A DNA stretch of 64,000 bases. Source: Chloroflexota bacterium. GTDB lineage: Bacteria; Chloroflexota; UBA11872; VXNJ01. The stretch lies in contig VXNJ01000001.1 in assembly GCA_009840625.1 (NCBI GenBank), positions 599,086-663,085 of the forward strand. The letters are read 5' to 3'. Shown one piece after another: positions 37,723 to 46,946 of this stretch. The notes beneath the pieces are model-generated. The model ran no database searches. It was not told where the DNA came from and saw nothing but the letters and a program-made list of their open reading frames with translations. Within the stretch, counting starts at the first letter, position 1. Every line of letters begins with the position of its first letter. The translations under genes and the position numbers were made by a program.

Positions 37723-39156
37723 TTGTCATCCAACGTCCCGATAACGGTTGCCCACGGGGACGGTATCGGCCCCGAAATCATGGACGCAACGCTTCGCATA
37801 TTAGATGCCGCCGGCGCCCGGCTCGAGATTGAAGAGATCGTTGTCGGCGAGCCGGTTTACCTGCGCGGATTCACCGCCGGAATCGAGGACGGATCGTGGG
37901 AATCGTTGCGGCGCACCAAGGTCTTCCTGAAAGCCCCGATAACCACTCCGCAGGGCGGCGGCTTCAAGAGCATGAACGTCACGATCCGCAAAGCCCTCGG
38001 TCTTTACGCAAACGTCCGCCCGGCCGTCGCCTACGACCCCTTCGTCGCAACCAAGCATCCCGGCATGGACGTGGTGATCGTCCGCGAGAACGAGGAGGAT
38101 CTCTACGCCGGAATTGAACATCGACCCACCGCCGGCGTGACGCAGTCCCTGAAGCTGATCTCGCGCTCCGGGTCCGAACGAATCTGCCGTTACGCGTTCG
38201 AATATGCCCGGCGGTTCGGGCGCAGCAAGGTGACCTGCTTTACCAAAGACAACATCATGAAGATGTCCGACGGCCTCTTCCATCGCGTGTTCGACGAAGT
38301 GGCCGCCGAATACCCGGAGTTCGAGAACGAACACTGGATAGTCGACATAGGCATGGCCAAGCTGGCCGACACGCCCGAAGTATTCGACGTGATCGTTACC
38401 CCGAACCTTTACGGCGACATCCTCTCCGACATCGCGGCCCAGATAGCCGGCAGCGTCGGTCTGGGCGGATCGGCCAACGTGGGGGCCGAATGCGCCATGT
38501 TCGAGGCGATCCACGGATCTGCACCGCGCCGCGCCGGACAGAATCTGGCCAACCCTTCGGGGTTGCTGCACGGCGCGATCCTGATGCTGGTCCACATCGG
38601 CCAGGGGCAGGTGGCGGCAAGGGTTCGCGACGCCTGGCTGGCGACCATCGAGGACGGCGTGCACACCTACGACATGTACTCGAAGGAGCACAGTTCGCGC
38701 AAGGTCGGCACCCGCGAATTCGCCGATGCGGTCATCGAGCGGATCGGTAGCCGTCCGCAGCGGTTCGGTCCTTCCAAATTCGGAGATCCCGAGGAGGGCG
38801 CCGTGGCCGCGGCCACGGCAGTAACTCGGCCAGCCAAAAAGATAGTCGGAGTCGATGTCTTCGTCGACTGGGATGGCGCCGCGCCGAGCGAGCTGGCCGG
38901 CAGGGTAAAGCCGCTCGGCCAGGGATTCGAACTGACGGTTATCGATAACCGCGGCCTGAAGGTCTGGCCGGGTGATTCGAGCGACGCCATAGTCTCCGAA
39001 CACTGGCGCTGCCGCTTTGAGCGCGATCCCGCCTCGCACGAAGAAATAGCCCAGCTGCTCGCCCGCCTGGGCGCCGCCGGCATCGATTTCGTCTCGGCGG
39101 CGAACCTTTACACCTATGACGGAAATCCCGGATTCTCACTAGCACAAGGTCAGTAG
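37723..39156 (+). CDS. icd: Isocitrate dehydrogenase with C-terminal extension
   Basis: 477 residues, TTG start with GGAG seven bases upstream. Oxidative decarboxylation of isocitrate in the TCA cycle. VAHGDGIGPEIMDATLRIL is the family start; KSMNVTIRKALGLYANVRP carries the substrate Ser, Asn and Arg; VIVRENEEDLYAGIEH and DNIMKMSDGLF follow; VTPNLYGDILSDIAA holds the metal-binding Asp; EAIHGSAPRRAGQ the cofactor loop. About 130 residues after 345 form an extra domain, as in Thermus-type enzymes. NAD versus NADP preference is not settled. purE starts on the next base after its stop. Confidence 0.92.
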   Translation: MSSNVPITVAHGDGIGPEIMDATLRILDAAGARLEIEEIVVGEPVYLRGFTAGIEDGSWESLRRTKVFLKAPITTPQGGGFKSMNVTIRKALGLYANVRPAVAYDPFVATKHPGMDVVIVRENEEDLYAGIEHRPTAGVTQSLKLISRSGSERICRYAFEYARRFGRSKVTCFTKDNIMKMSDGLFHRVFDEVAAEYPEFENEHWIVDIGMAKLADTPEVFDVIVTPNLYGDILSDIAAQIAGSVGLGGSANVGAECAMFEAIHGSAPRRAGQNLANPSGLLHGAILMLVHIGQGQVAARVRDAWLATIEDGVHTYDMYSKEHSSRKVGTREFADAVIERIGSRPQRFGPSKFGDPEEGAVAAATAVTRPAKKIVGVDVFVDWDGAAPSELAGRVKPLGQGFELTVIDNRGLKVWPGDSSDAIVSEHWRCRFERDPASHEEIAQLLARLGAAGIDFVSAANLYTYDGNPGFSLAQGQ

Positions 39157-39651
39157 ATGTCCGAGCAAAAAACTCTTCAGGTTGGCGTGGTCTTCGGGTC
39201 CAAGTCCGATTGGCCGGTCATGCAGAGCGCTGCCCAGCAGCTGGAGAAATTCGGAATCGCCTTCGAGGCGCGCGTCCTTTCCGCTCACCGAACCCCGGAC
39301 GACACGGTTGAATGGATACGGTCCTGCGAACGGCGCGGGGTGCAGGTTTTCATTGCCGCTGCCGGCGGGGCGGCCCATCTGGCCGGCGCGGTGGCCGCGC
39401 AGACCGTCCGTCCGGTGCTGGGAGTCCCCATGCCGGGTTGGGCCCTGGACGGACTCGACTCGCTTCTCTCAACGGTGCAGATGCCGCGCGGGATCCCGGT
39501 CGGCACGCTGGCGATCGGGAAGGCCGGAGCCCACAACGCGGCCCTGTTGGCCGTCCAGATCCTGGCCCTGCACGACGAATCGCTGGCCGAAGCCCTCAAT
39601 TCAGCGCGGCGAGCCGATCGCGACGCGATCCTGGATACCGCCCTGGATTGA
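39157..39651 (+). CDS. purE: N5-carboxyaminoimidazole ribonucleotide mutase
   Basis: 164 residues, class I PurE of de novo purine synthesis. All motifs are present: VVFGSKSDWPVMQSA, RVLSAHRTPDDTVEW, FIAAAGGAAHLAGAVAA, VLGVPMPG, VQMPRGIPVGTLAIGKAGAHNAALLA. Length fits the single-domain mutase. It follows icd with no gap, so translation is probably coupled. purK, its usual partner, is not in the window. Confidence 0.96.
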   Translation: MSEQKTLQVGVVFGSKSDWPVMQSAAQQLEKFGIAFEARVLSAHRTPDDTVEWIRSCERRGVQVFIAAAGGAAHLAGAVAAQTVRPVLGVPMPGWALDGLDSLLSTVQMPRGIPVGTLAIGKAGAHNAALLAVQILALHDESLAEALNSARRADRDAILDTALD

Positions 39652-39742
39652 AGGGCGAGCGCCCCGGCTTCAGCGCAATGAACCGGTTTGAGGTCTGATC
39701 GAATCGTCCCCTGTGACGTTCTACCCGGTTTCGAAACCCCGA

Positions 39743-40138
39743 TCAGGCCGCCGCGGGCGCAACCGCGACGTCGGGCGCGGTTCGCAGAATCTTTCCGTCC
39801 CGAGTCGCTAGCCGCACTCCCAGCGCGCGCGCCGCGACCACGTATTCGGCGTCGTAAGCACTCAGTCCCGATTCAAGCGCGGCGGCCATCGCGGCGGACG
39901 CAGACACCTCAACCAGACGGCCGTCAAATATCGCTTCGGCATCGCCGATAACCTCTGCAGCCGCTGCGGGTTCCAGCAGATTCCGCCGCGCGAATCCGAC
40001 CAGAACGTTGTTCAACTCACTGGATAACAGTCGCGGAGCCACCCAGTCCGGATCCCTCGTGAACAATTCTTCAGAGTCACGCCCCGAATCCACGTCGAGC
40101 AGCAGATCAATAACCACGTTGGCATCGACAACGATCAT
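39743..40138 (-). CDS. VapC-like PIN-domain toxin (second TA pair)
   Basis: 131 residues. VVDANVVIDLLL holds the first Asp, LLSSELNNVLVGFAR the conserved Glu, LSAYDAEYVVAARALG the third acidic residue and LATRDGKILRTAPD the last. This is a textbook single PIN domain, likely an RNase toxin. The ATG overlaps the antitoxin stop (ATGA). Unrelated at sequence level to the PIN protein at 2780-3220 beyond the fold motifs. A perfect 12-base palindrome (GGTTTCGAAACC) lies just after its stop. Confidence 0.87.
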   Translation of the reverse strand: MIVVDANVVIDLLLDVDSGRDSEELFTRDPDWVAPRLLSSELNNVLVGFARRNLLEPAAAAEVIGDAEAIFDGRLVEVSASAAMAAALESGLSAYDAEYVVAARALGVRLATRDGKILRTAPDVAVAPAAA

Positions 40139-40377
40139 CGTCGGCCGGCGTCCAGCAACTCCCGCACGATCTCCGGACCGGCCGCGATGGGCCCGATCAC
40201 GCGCTTGCGCAAACGGATTCGCTCAAGCAGCGCCTCGGCGTCGCGGGGCTCGCGCGCCAGCGAGTCCTCCAGCCGATTCAGGATTTCGCGATTGAGGCTG
40301 CGCCGGTTGCGGCGCGCTTCTGCCTTCAAAGCCAGGTGCACCGCCTCGGGCACATCGCGGACGGAAATATTCGGCAT
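40135..40377 (-). CDS. FitA/VapB-like ribbon-helix-helix antitoxin (second TA pair)
   Basis: 80 residues from ATG 40377. PNISVRDVPEAVHLALKAEA then RRNRRSLNREILNRLEDSL is the FitA/Arc-like ribbon-helix-helix domain, followed by a charged tail that would wrap the toxin (ALLERIRLRKRVIG). It overlaps the toxin by four bases. An upstream reading to 40434 is disfavoured because homology begins at 40377. The palindrome TGATATCA lies about 30 to 40 bases upstream and may be its operator. Confidence 0.85.
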   Translation of the reverse strand: MPNISVRDVPEAVHLALKAEARRNRRSLNREILNRLEDSLAREPRDAEALLERIRLRKRVIGPIAAGPEIVRELLDAGRR

Positions 40378-40442
40378 TGGGAGCACCGATGTGATGGCAT
40401 TGTGCTGGCTAAATGATATCAATTGTCCGGCCAACCGGGGCC

Positions 40443-41243
40443 CTATTTGCGGCGAATCCGGCCCAACAGCGCCCAGGTGGCCAGCGGGAAGGTGATCAGC
40501 CCGATAGCGGCGATTCCGGCAATCGCGCCCAGGATGTCGGAAATCACCCAGCCCTCGCTGACCAGTGAGCGCATTCCCTGGAGCAGATAGGTCACCGGAT
40601 TGAAGGTAACGATTGTGGCCATCCAGCCGGTCATGGCCTCCTGTGGAACGAATACCGGACTGAGAAATACGACCGGGAAAAAGATTATGAAGCTGGTGTT
40701 GACGGCCGCCGGATTGCCAGTTTTCAGAGCGATCGAGTAGGGGAATCCGTTGTAAATGGCCGTCCAGCAGACGGTCAGCACCAGCAACGCGATCACCCCC
40801 GGCACGCCGGTCTTGAATTCCACCCCCACAACCAGCGCAAGGATCAGGACCGGAATCGTCATCACCACCGCCAGCACCATGTCGGCCACCATGAATCCCA
40901 GCATCATTGCGGGGCGATTGACCGGGGTGACCGCGAGCCGGTCGAAGTAGCCGCCCTGGATGTCCAGGACCAGGATGTTGGCGCGACTGAGTCCGGTGAC
41001 CGCAAACAGGATCGCCACCGGGATCTGGAAGGCCTTGTAGTCAAAGCCTTCCGCACCCGGGAATCCCTCGGTCAGGTCCTGGAGGGCGCCGACGTTGATC
41101 AAAAAGAAGAACGCCGGCACGATCAGGGCTCCGACAAGGGTTTCCGGGTCGCGGGGAATCGACCGGATCGCCCGCTCGCCCAGGCTGGCCAGGTCGCGCC
41201 AGAACCCGGCGGGGCGGGCCACGACCCTCTCGGCGGTCGTCAA
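40443..41243 (-). CDS. ABC-2 type permease (DrrB-like)
   Basis: 266 residues from a TTG that overlaps the ATPase stop (TTGA); longer readings simply run through the ATPase gene out of frame. Six hydrophobic helices are evident, with the ABC-2 EAA-like region GGYFDRLAVTPVNRPAMMLG after helix 2 and FFPVVFLSPVFVPQEAMTGW near the end, both typical of DrrB/NodJ-type permeases. Partner of the DrrA-like ATPase. It likely exports a hydrophobic drug or lipid; the substrate is unknown. Confidence 0.88.
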   Translation of the reverse strand: MTTAERVVARPAGFWRDLASLGERAIRSIPRDPETLVGALIVPAFFFLINVGALQDLTEGFPGAEGFDYKAFQIPVAILFAVTGLSRANILVLDIQGGYFDRLAVTPVNRPAMMLGFMVADMVLAVVMTIPVLILALVVGVEFKTGVPGVIALLVLTVCWTAIYNGFPYSIALKTGNPAAVNTSFIIFFPVVFLSPVFVPQEAMTGWMATIVTFNPVTYLLQGMRSLVSEGWVISDILGAIAGIAAIGLITFPLATWALLGRIRRK

Positions 41244-42232
41244 TGTCCGCCCACCGATTCGAGTTTCGCCGGCGCCGCCGGTTCGGCTCCGCCCGACATC
41301 CGTGCCCCGGTAACGTGCAGGAAAACGTCGTCCAGGGTGGGAGTTCGAAGGGTTAGCGCATCCACCTCCACCCCCGCCTGGGCCAGGGCGATGGCTACTT
41401 CGCTGATCTGACGCGAACCGCCCGGGGCGGCCACCGACAGTTCGTGGCCAAAGGTGTCGATCTGCCCGGCCCAGGGCAGGCCTTGAAGCGTTTTCAGGGC
41501 GATTACGGGATCGTCCACGCTGACCACGATCACGTCCGATCCGATGTCCCGCTTGAGCTCGCGTGGAGTTCCCTCCACCGCCAGAACGCCCTCGTCGATG
41601 ATTCCAACCCGGTCGGCAAGGGCATCGGCCTCCTCGAGGTATTGCGTGGTCAGGAAGATCGTCACGCCCAACTCGCGATTGACCGAGCGGATGTGCTCCC
41701 ACACGCGCGCCCGCGAAATCGGGTCCAGGCCCGTGGTCGGTTCGTCCAGGAAAAGAATCTCGGGGGAATGTATCAGCGACGCAGCAAGGTCGAGGCGCCG
41801 CTTCATGCCGCCCGAATAGGTTCCGATCAGGCGCTTTATCGCGTCCCCAATGTCGATCAGATGCTCGAGTTCGGCTATCCGGCGATTGGCGTCGCGGCGC
41901 GATAGACCGTAGAGATACCCCTGCAGGCGCAGAAGTTCGAGCCCGGTCTGCTTGGGATCGAGCCCGACGTCCTGGAGCGCGGTCCCGATCTTGAGGCGGA
42001 CCCGGGCGGCGTCGGAAACAACATCGAAACCGGCCACCTTTGCCCGCCCCGCGCTCGGTAGGAGCAGGGTGGTAAGGACCCGGAGCGTAGTCGTCTTGCC
42101 GGCCCCGTTGGGGCCGAGAAATCCGTAGATCTCGCCCGGGGCGACGGCGATGTCAACGCCGCGGACCGCATGCACGCGATCGAAAACGCGATGCAATCCG
42201 CCGGTCCAGATCGCCAGCCCGGATTCAGTCAT
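41240..42232 (-). CDS. ABC transporter ATPase, DrrA (daunorubicin resistance) type
   Basis: 330 residues. Walker A GPNGAGKTTTLRVLTTLL, Q-loop GTALQDVGLD, signature YSGGMKRRLDLAASLI, Walker B ILFLDEPTTGLDPISR and switch His replaced by Gln (FLTTQYLEEADALAD), which is characteristic of the DrrA subfamily. The C-terminal domain (TLRTPTLDDVFLHVTG) is also typical. It powers the adjacent DrrB-like permease, with a TTGA overlap. No antibiotic biosynthesis genes are near, so it is probably a resistance or lipid-export pump. Confidence 0.92.
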   Translation of the reverse strand: MTESGLAIWTGGLHRVFDRVHAVRGVDIAVAPGEIYGFLGPNGAGKTTTLRVLTTLLLPSAGRAKVAGFDVVSDAARVRLKIGTALQDVGLDPKQTGLELLRLQGYLYGLSRRDANRRIAELEHLIDIGDAIKRLIGTYSGGMKRRLDLAASLIHSPEILFLDEPTTGLDPISRARVWEHIRSVNRELGVTIFLTTQYLEEADALADRVGIIDEGVLAVEGTPRELKRDIGSDVIVVSVDDPVIALKTLQGLPWAGQIDTFGHELSVAAPGGSRQISEVAIALAQAGVEVDALTLRTPTLDDVFLHVTGARMSGGAEPAAPAKLESVGGH

Positions 42233-42352
42233 GGTCAGGTCTTACCGCAACAGCAGGGAGATTGAGCAGGCCGATGGCCGCAGCAAGTATGGCGCAAGTG
42301 GCTTTGCAGGGCGGGCGGCGCGATCTGCCCGCCAATCACTGCTTTCCGCGGT

Positions 42353-43135
42353 TCAATTGCGGCGCGGCGCGAACTGCAGACCGGACCAGGTTCCGTCGAT
42401 CGCACAGATCTTAAAGTCCACGAGTCCGCAAGCGAGGCCGGCCGCGCGCACTCCCGCCTGGCGCAGGTCCGAAGCGAGCCCGGAAGACTGCTTGGGCCAC
42501 GCAATCCAAAGTCGTCCACCGTCGGGCAGGCGTTCGCGCACCGTGGCGACCTGGGCGTCGAGATCGGCCCGGGCCCGGCAAAACCAAATCGTCAAGTCGG
42601 CGTCAGGCTGCTGCCCGTGGACGAGCCGCGCGCGCGGCGGGAGCGGACCCAGGATCTGGTCGGATTCCGCTGGCGGATCGATCAGGGCGACCACCGACCC
42701 TTCCTTGATACCGAGTTTCTTGGGCAAGGGCGTGCCCGAATAACCGGCCATCTGGGATGCGGGAACGATCGGATCGGCCGGCGGATTTGCCAGCGCGTCG
42801 GCGATGGCCGGCGCTACTTCTTCCCAGGTGCAGAAGGCGGCGTCGGGCAGCAGAGCCCTGGCCCGCTCGACCTTTTCCGGCGCGCCTCCGGCAAACAACA
42901 GCGGGACCCGGCGGGTGGAAGTTCGCCGCCGCAGCCAGAGCCCGATTTCGCGGCCGTGCGATGGGAGGCGCTCGAGGTCGATCAGGTAGACGTCAGGAAC
43001 GTTCTCGACCAGCCGGCGCAGTCCCGCCGAATCGGGAGTGTCCGAATAGTCGACCGCAATACCGGCCGATTCCAGTTGGCGCACGCGCCCGGCCGCGCTG
43101 GCCGGATGCTGGTGGATCAATCGCGCCCTGGTCAC
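42353..43135 (-). CDS. Receiver-like domain fused to DUF3052
   Basis: About 260 residues from GTG 43135; the frame stays open to 43261 but would overlap the divergent oxidase. Residues 1 to about 120 resemble a response-regulator receiver fold (RARLIHQHPASAAGRVRQLE, DVYLIDLERLPSHG, VPLLFAGGAPEKVERA), with Asp in LIDLERLP possibly the phosphoacceptor equivalent but lacking the usual acidic pocket. From about 135, GYSGTPLPKKLGIKEGS, DLTIWFCRARADLDAQVA, GGRLWIAWPKQSSG and VDFKICAIDGTWSGLQF are the DUF3052 signature. Function unknown; the fusion suggests a regulatory or sensing role. Confidence 0.75.
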   Translation of the reverse strand: MTRARLIHQHPASAAGRVRQLESAGIAVDYSDTPDSAGLRRLVENVPDVYLIDLERLPSHGREIGLWLRRRTSTRRVPLLFAGGAPEKVERARALLPDAAFCTWEEVAPAIADALANPPADPIVPASQMAGYSGTPLPKKLGIKEGSVVALIDPPAESDQILGPLPPRARLVHGQQPDADLTIWFCRARADLDAQVATVRERLPDGGRLWIAWPKQSSGLASDLRQAGVRAAGLACGLVDFKICAIDGTWSGLQFAPRRN

Positions 43136-43229
43136 GGGTGGATTCTCGCCGCCGGTAAAGCGCTCCCGGGGAAGCGGTTGATGCGGATCGCGCGTAGGAG
43201 AATTCACGTCCAATCCACACCCGGCCCCC

Positions 43230-44405
43230 GTGGAGGGCGAATTGACCGACCGCCTGCGCACCCAACACTTCGACGTAATCGTCGTCGGGGCTGGGGCGAT
43301 GGGCAGCGCCGCGGCCTACCAGCTGGCCCGTCGCGGCCGGAGCGTGCTGGCCCTGGAGCGATTTCAGATTCCACACCAGATGGGATCATCGCACGGGCTA
43401 ACCCGGATCATCAGACTGGCGTTTCACGAAGGACCCGAATACGTACCGCTGGGGCGCCGCGCCTACCGGCTCTGGCGCCAGCTCGAGTCAGAAACCGGCC
43501 AGTCCCTGCTTACCATCACCGGGTCGGTGCACGCCGGTGAGCCGGGATCGGTCGGCTTCGAGCAAACGCTGGCGGCCTGCCGTCGGCAGGGGGTCGAGCA
43601 CGAAGTCCTGACCAGCGCGCAACTTGCCGCGCGCTATCCAGGGTATCGGTTGCCGTCCGGATTCAAGGCGGTGCTGCAATCGCAGGGCGGCTTCCTGGCC
43701 CCCGAGCGCTGCGTCCAAGCGCACGCCGAGGCCGCCCGCGCACTGGGCGCCGCCGTCCACGAACGCGAACGGGTGCTCGGCTGGGAGGCCCACCCGGGCT
43801 TCGTCCGGGTCAGCACCGACCGCGCAGACTACGACGCCGGCTCCCTGGTGCTGACGGCCGGTGCCTGGGCATCCCAGATCATGCCCGAACTGGCGGGTCT
43901 GGCGGTACCCTCCCGCCAGGTAGTTGTCTGGTTCGAAACCCTGACCCGGTCGTGGTTTAAGCCAAGCCGGTTCCCGGTTTTCATCCTCACGCTTGATGAT
44001 GTGGAGTACTACGGGTTTCCGGATTTCGAGAGGGCGGGCTTCAAGATCGGCAAGTTCGATCTGGCCAGCGGCCCAGCCGATCCCGATGCCCTGGACAGGA
44101 ATCGGCGACCGGACGAAGAGGAGGAGCTGCGCGACGTCGCCCGGAGATGCTTTCCGGAGGCCGCCGGCAGAACGCTGGATGCCTCGGTGTGCATGTTCAC
44201 CAATTCGCCGGACGGGCACTTCGTAATCGGCGCCGACCCGCGCTGGCCGCAGGTTGTTTTCGCCGCCGGATTCTCCGGGCATGGGTTCAAGTTCGCCAGC
44301 GCGATCGGGGAAATCCTGGCCGACTTGGCAACGTCGGGCCGCACCGAGCATGACATCGACCTGTTCGACCCCGCCCGATTCGGCGCCATCCGCCCGCCGG
44401 CGTGA
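43230..44405 (+). CDS. Monomeric sarcosine oxidase / N-methyltryptophan oxidase-like flavoenzyme
   Basis: 391 residues, GTG start. FAD-binding VIVVGAGAMGSAAAYQLARR at the N-terminus; QMGSSHGLTRIIRLAFHEGP is the MSOX/SolA-type flavin-contact segment with the conserved Arg residues. CMFTNSPDGHFVIG keeps the Cys to which FAD is covalently bound in monomeric sarcosine oxidase, and GFSGHGFKFASAIGEILA is the C-terminal flavin motif. It oxidises an N-methyl amino acid or related amine, producing H2O2; the substrate is not fixed. Divergent from the DUF3052 gene. Confidence 0.88.
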   Translation: MEGELTDRLRTQHFDVIVVGAGAMGSAAAYQLARRGRSVLALERFQIPHQMGSSHGLTRIIRLAFHEGPEYVPLGRRAYRLWRQLESETGQSLLTITGSVHAGEPGSVGFEQTLAACRRQGVEHEVLTSAQLAARYPGYRLPSGFKAVLQSQGGFLAPERCVQAHAEAARALGAAVHERERVLGWEAHPGFVRVSTDRADYDAGSLVLTAGAWASQIMPELAGLAVPSRQVVVWFETLTRSWFKPSRFPVFILTLDDVEYYGFPDFERAGFKIGKFDLASGPADPDALDRNRRPDEEEELRDVARRCFPEAAGRTLDASVCMFTNSPDGHFVIGADPRWPQVVFAAGFSGHGFKFASAIGEILADLATSGRTEHDIDLFDPARFGAIRPPA

Positions 44406-44420
44406 GGGGGCGTTCTTGGG

Positions 44421-44504
44421 TGCCGAGGGCGGGATTTGAACCCGCACAATCCGAAGATCACTAGCCCCTCAAGCTAGCGCGTCTGCCAATTCCGCCACCT
44501 CGGC
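44421..44504 (-). tRNA. tRNA-Leu (anticodon GAG)
   Basis: Minus-strand 84-base class II tRNA. The acceptor stem GCCGAGG pairs with CCTCGGC, with A as discriminator at 44421. The D arm reads GCGGAATTGGCAGACGC; anticodon stem CTAGC/GCTAG encloses TTGAGGG, anticodon GAG reading CTC/CTT Leu codons. A variable arm (ATC/GAT with a TTCG loop) and a T arm (GCGGG-TTCAAAT-CCCGC) are complete. CCA is not encoded (CCC follows). A GATAAT box lies at 44515-44520 upstream. Confidence 0.96.
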
Positions 44505-44592
44505 CAACGCGGTGATTATCCCACCTCCGATGGATTGAACGCCGCGCGGTGCAGGCGAAAATCGACTGCTTCGGCCTCCACCCGGCACCACT

Positions 44593-46623
44593 ATGGAACT
44601 ATTCAAGCTGCACGCCCCATTTGCCCCCGCAGGCGACCAGCCTGACGCCATCGCCGGGCTTGTCGAGGGCATCAACGGCGGGGAAAGATTCCAGACCCTG
44701 CTCGGAGTCACCGGGTCGGGCAAGACCTTCACGGTCGCCAACGTGATTGCGCAGGTCAACCGTCCCACCCTGGTGCTGGCCCCGAACAAGACCCTGGCCG
44801 CCCAGCTCTGCTCCGAGTTCCGCGAGTTCTTCCCGGAAAACGCCGTCGAATATTTCGTCTCCTATTACGACTATTACCAGCCGGAAGCCTACATCGCGCG
44901 GACCGATACCTACATCGACAAAGAGGTCGACATCAACAAGCAGATCGAGAAGCTTAGGCTCTCGGCCACGCGCTCGGTGTTCTCGCGTCGCGACGTGATC
45001 GTCGTTGCCTCGGTCTCGTGCATATACGGCATCGGATCGCCGGTCGACTACGGGCAGATGACGGTAAGTCTGAAAAAGGACGCCGAATACGACATCTACC
45101 GGCTGCTGCGACGGCTGACCGACCTGCAGTACGCGCGCAACGACCAGGCGCCGACGCACGGTAATTTCCGCCTGCGCGGCGATGTGCTTGAGGTTTTTCC
45201 CTCCTACGACGACTTCGCCCTGCGGTTCGAATTCTTCGGCGACGAGCTCGAGCGGATCCTGCAGATAGACACCCTGACCGGGGAGATCCTGGCCGAGCAC
45301 GATGCGATCGAGATTTACCCGGCGCGTCACTACGTTGCCCCGAGCGAGCGGATTGAATCGGCGATCGAATCGATCGAGGTCGAATTGACCGAGCAACTGC
45401 AGCGGCTGCGCGCGGCCGACAACGTCCTGGCCGCGGCCCGGTTGGAGCAACGAACCCGCTTCGACATCGAGATGCTGCGCGAAGTCGGCTACTGCTCGGG
45501 GATCGAAAACTACTCGCGCCATATCGCCGGCAGCCGTCCCGGCGACCCGCCCTGGGTGCTGCTCGATTACCTCCCCGACGACTTCCTGATGGTCATAGAC
45601 GAGTCGCACCTCTCCCTGCCGCAGGTCGGGGCGATGCTGGGCGGCGACCGCTCTCGCAAACAGGCATTAGTCGAGTACGGCTTCCGCCTGCCGTCGGCAT
45701 TCGACAACCGCCCGCTCTCGCACGATGAGTTCCTCGCGCACGTCAAGCAGGCGATATTTACGTCGGCCACGCCGGCCGCATTCGAATACCAGAACTCCTC
45801 GCGAATCGTCGAGCAGATCGTCCGCCCCACCGGCCTGCTGGACCCCAAAGTAACGGTGCGGCCCACCAAAGGCCAGATCGACGACCTGATCAACGAGATA
45901 AACGCCCGGACCGAGCGCGGACAGCGGGCGCTGGTGACCACCCTCACCAAGCGAATGGCCGAGGAGCTGGCCGAATACCTGGCAGAGCTGGGCATCAAGG
46001 TTCACTATCTGCACTCGGAGGTGGATACCCTTGAGCGGGTCGAGATCCTGAACGATTTGCGGCGCGGCGCCTACGACGTCGTGGTCGGAATAAACCTGCT
46101 GCGCGAGGGGCTCGACTTGCCGGAAGTTACCCTGGTGGCCATCTTGGACGCCGACAAAGAGGGGTTCCTGCGCTCGGAAGGAGCGCTGATCCAGACGATG
46201 GGTAGAGCGGCCCGCAACGTGGACGGTTCGGTGATCATGTACGCCGATTACGTAACCGGCAGCATGCGGCGGGCGATCGACGAAACCGACCGCCGGCGCC
46301 AAATCCAGGTCGCCTACAACCGCACCCACGGCATTACCGCCGAATCGGTTCGCAAACGGCTGCGTGACGTTCGCGAAATGCTCAATCTCGATCCGGATCA
46401 ACCCGCCAAGCAGGAAGTCCGCAAGGGGCGCGAGCGGGCCGATCTGACCCGTCTGACTCCGGCCGAGGCGGTGCGCCGGATGGCCCGACTCGAAGAAGAA
46501 ATGCACATCGCCGCCGACGCGCTTGAATTCGAGCGGGCCGCCGATTTACGCGACGAGGTCGCCGAAATCCGGGCAATGCTCGAACACGGCAGCCGCCAAG
46601 CAGCCGGCGCCAAGGCCAACTAA
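44593..46623 (+). CDS. uvrB: Excinuclease ABC subunit B
   Basis: 676 residues; damage-verification helicase of nucleotide excision repair. [18 protein letters not shown] leads to Walker [13 protein letters not shown]; the beta-hairpin region [20 protein letters not shown] is intact; [13 protein letters not shown] is motif [22 protein letters not shown] and [19 protein letters not shown] are helicase motifs V and VI; the C-terminal UVR domain [20 protein letters not shown] binds UvrC. Length is standard. I see no LexA-type box upstream. A small membrane protein gene follows ten bases after. Confidence 0.97.
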   Translation: MELFKLHAPFAPAGDQPDAIAGLVEGINGGERFQTLLGVTGSGKTFTVANVIAQVNRPTLVLAPNKTLAAQLCSEFREFFPENAVEYFVSYYDYYQPEAYIARTDTYIDKEVDINKQIEKLRLSATRSVFSRRDVIVVASVSCIYGIGSPVDYGQMTVSLKKDAEYDIYRLLRRLTDLQYARNDQAPTHGNFRLRGDVLEVFPSYDDFALRFEFFGDELERILQIDTLTGEILAEHDAIEIYPARHYVAPSERIESAIESIEVELTEQLQRLRAADNVLAAARLEQRTRFDIEMLREVGYCSGIENYSRHIAGSRPGDPPWVLLDYLPDDFLMVIDESHLSLPQVGAMLGGDRSRKQALVEYGFRLPSAFDNRPLSHDEFLAHVKQAIFTSATPAAFEYQNSSRIVEQIVRPTGLLDPKVTVRPTKGQIDDLINEINARTERGQRALVTTLTKRMAEELAEYLAELGIKVHYLHSEVDTLERVEILNDLRRGAYDVVVGINLLREGLDLPEVTLVAILDADKEGFLRSEGALIQTMGRAARNVDGSVIMYADYVTGSMRRAIDETDRRRQIQVAYNRTHGITAESVRKRLRDVREMLNLDPDQPAKQEVRKGRERADLTRLTPAEAVRRMARLEEEMHIAADALEFERAADLRDEVAEIRAMLEHGSRQAAGAKAN

Positions 46624-46632
46624 CTTACCGCG

Positions 46633-46926
46633 ATGAGTGGTTGGGCGCGGCTGCGTTTGCCGGCGGCTGTACTCCTGATAGCCGCCGCCGGCATGGGGTT
46701 GAATTTCATCTTCTATTCGCGCGGCATTGTCATTCCGGCGCTGTGGATCTGGCCGCTGAGCGTAGGATTCGTGGCCTTCGTCGTAATCTGGGCGATCGGA
46801 TCGATGCGACTGGTACGGCGCATCTGGTGGTGGCTATGGGGCGCACCCTGGGACGCGGCCGGCTGGATGGCACAGCGCGGTCGGGTCCTGGACCGCCAAG
46901 ACGAAGATCATGAACCGCCCAATTAA
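46633..46926 (+). CDS. Small two-helix membrane protein
   Basis: 97 residues. Two hydrophobic helices, AAVLLIAAAGMGLNFIF and IWPLSVGFVAFVVIWAIG, are followed by a Trp/Arg-rich amphipathic stretch (RRIWWWLWGAPWDAAGW) and an acidic tail. The ATG lies ten bases after the uvrB stop, suggesting cotranscription. No family recognised; a membrane scaffold or stress protein is possible but unsupported. Confidence 0.6.
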   Translation: MSGWARLRLPAAVLLIAAAGMGLNFIFYSRGIVIPALWIWPLSVGFVAFVVIWAIGSMRLVRRIWWWLWGAPWDAAGWMAQRGRVLDRQDEDHEPPN

Positions 46927-46946
46927 CCCGATGGAGATGCGATCTC

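Noticed and set aside
37801..39039. A 412-residue minus-strand frame opposite icd
   Set aside because: Antisense shadow; icd on the plus strand has every family motif.
44505..44592. SOS (LexA) box upstream of uvrB
   Set aside because: No GAAC-N4-GTTC or CTGT-N8-ACAG match was seen between the tRNA and uvrB.
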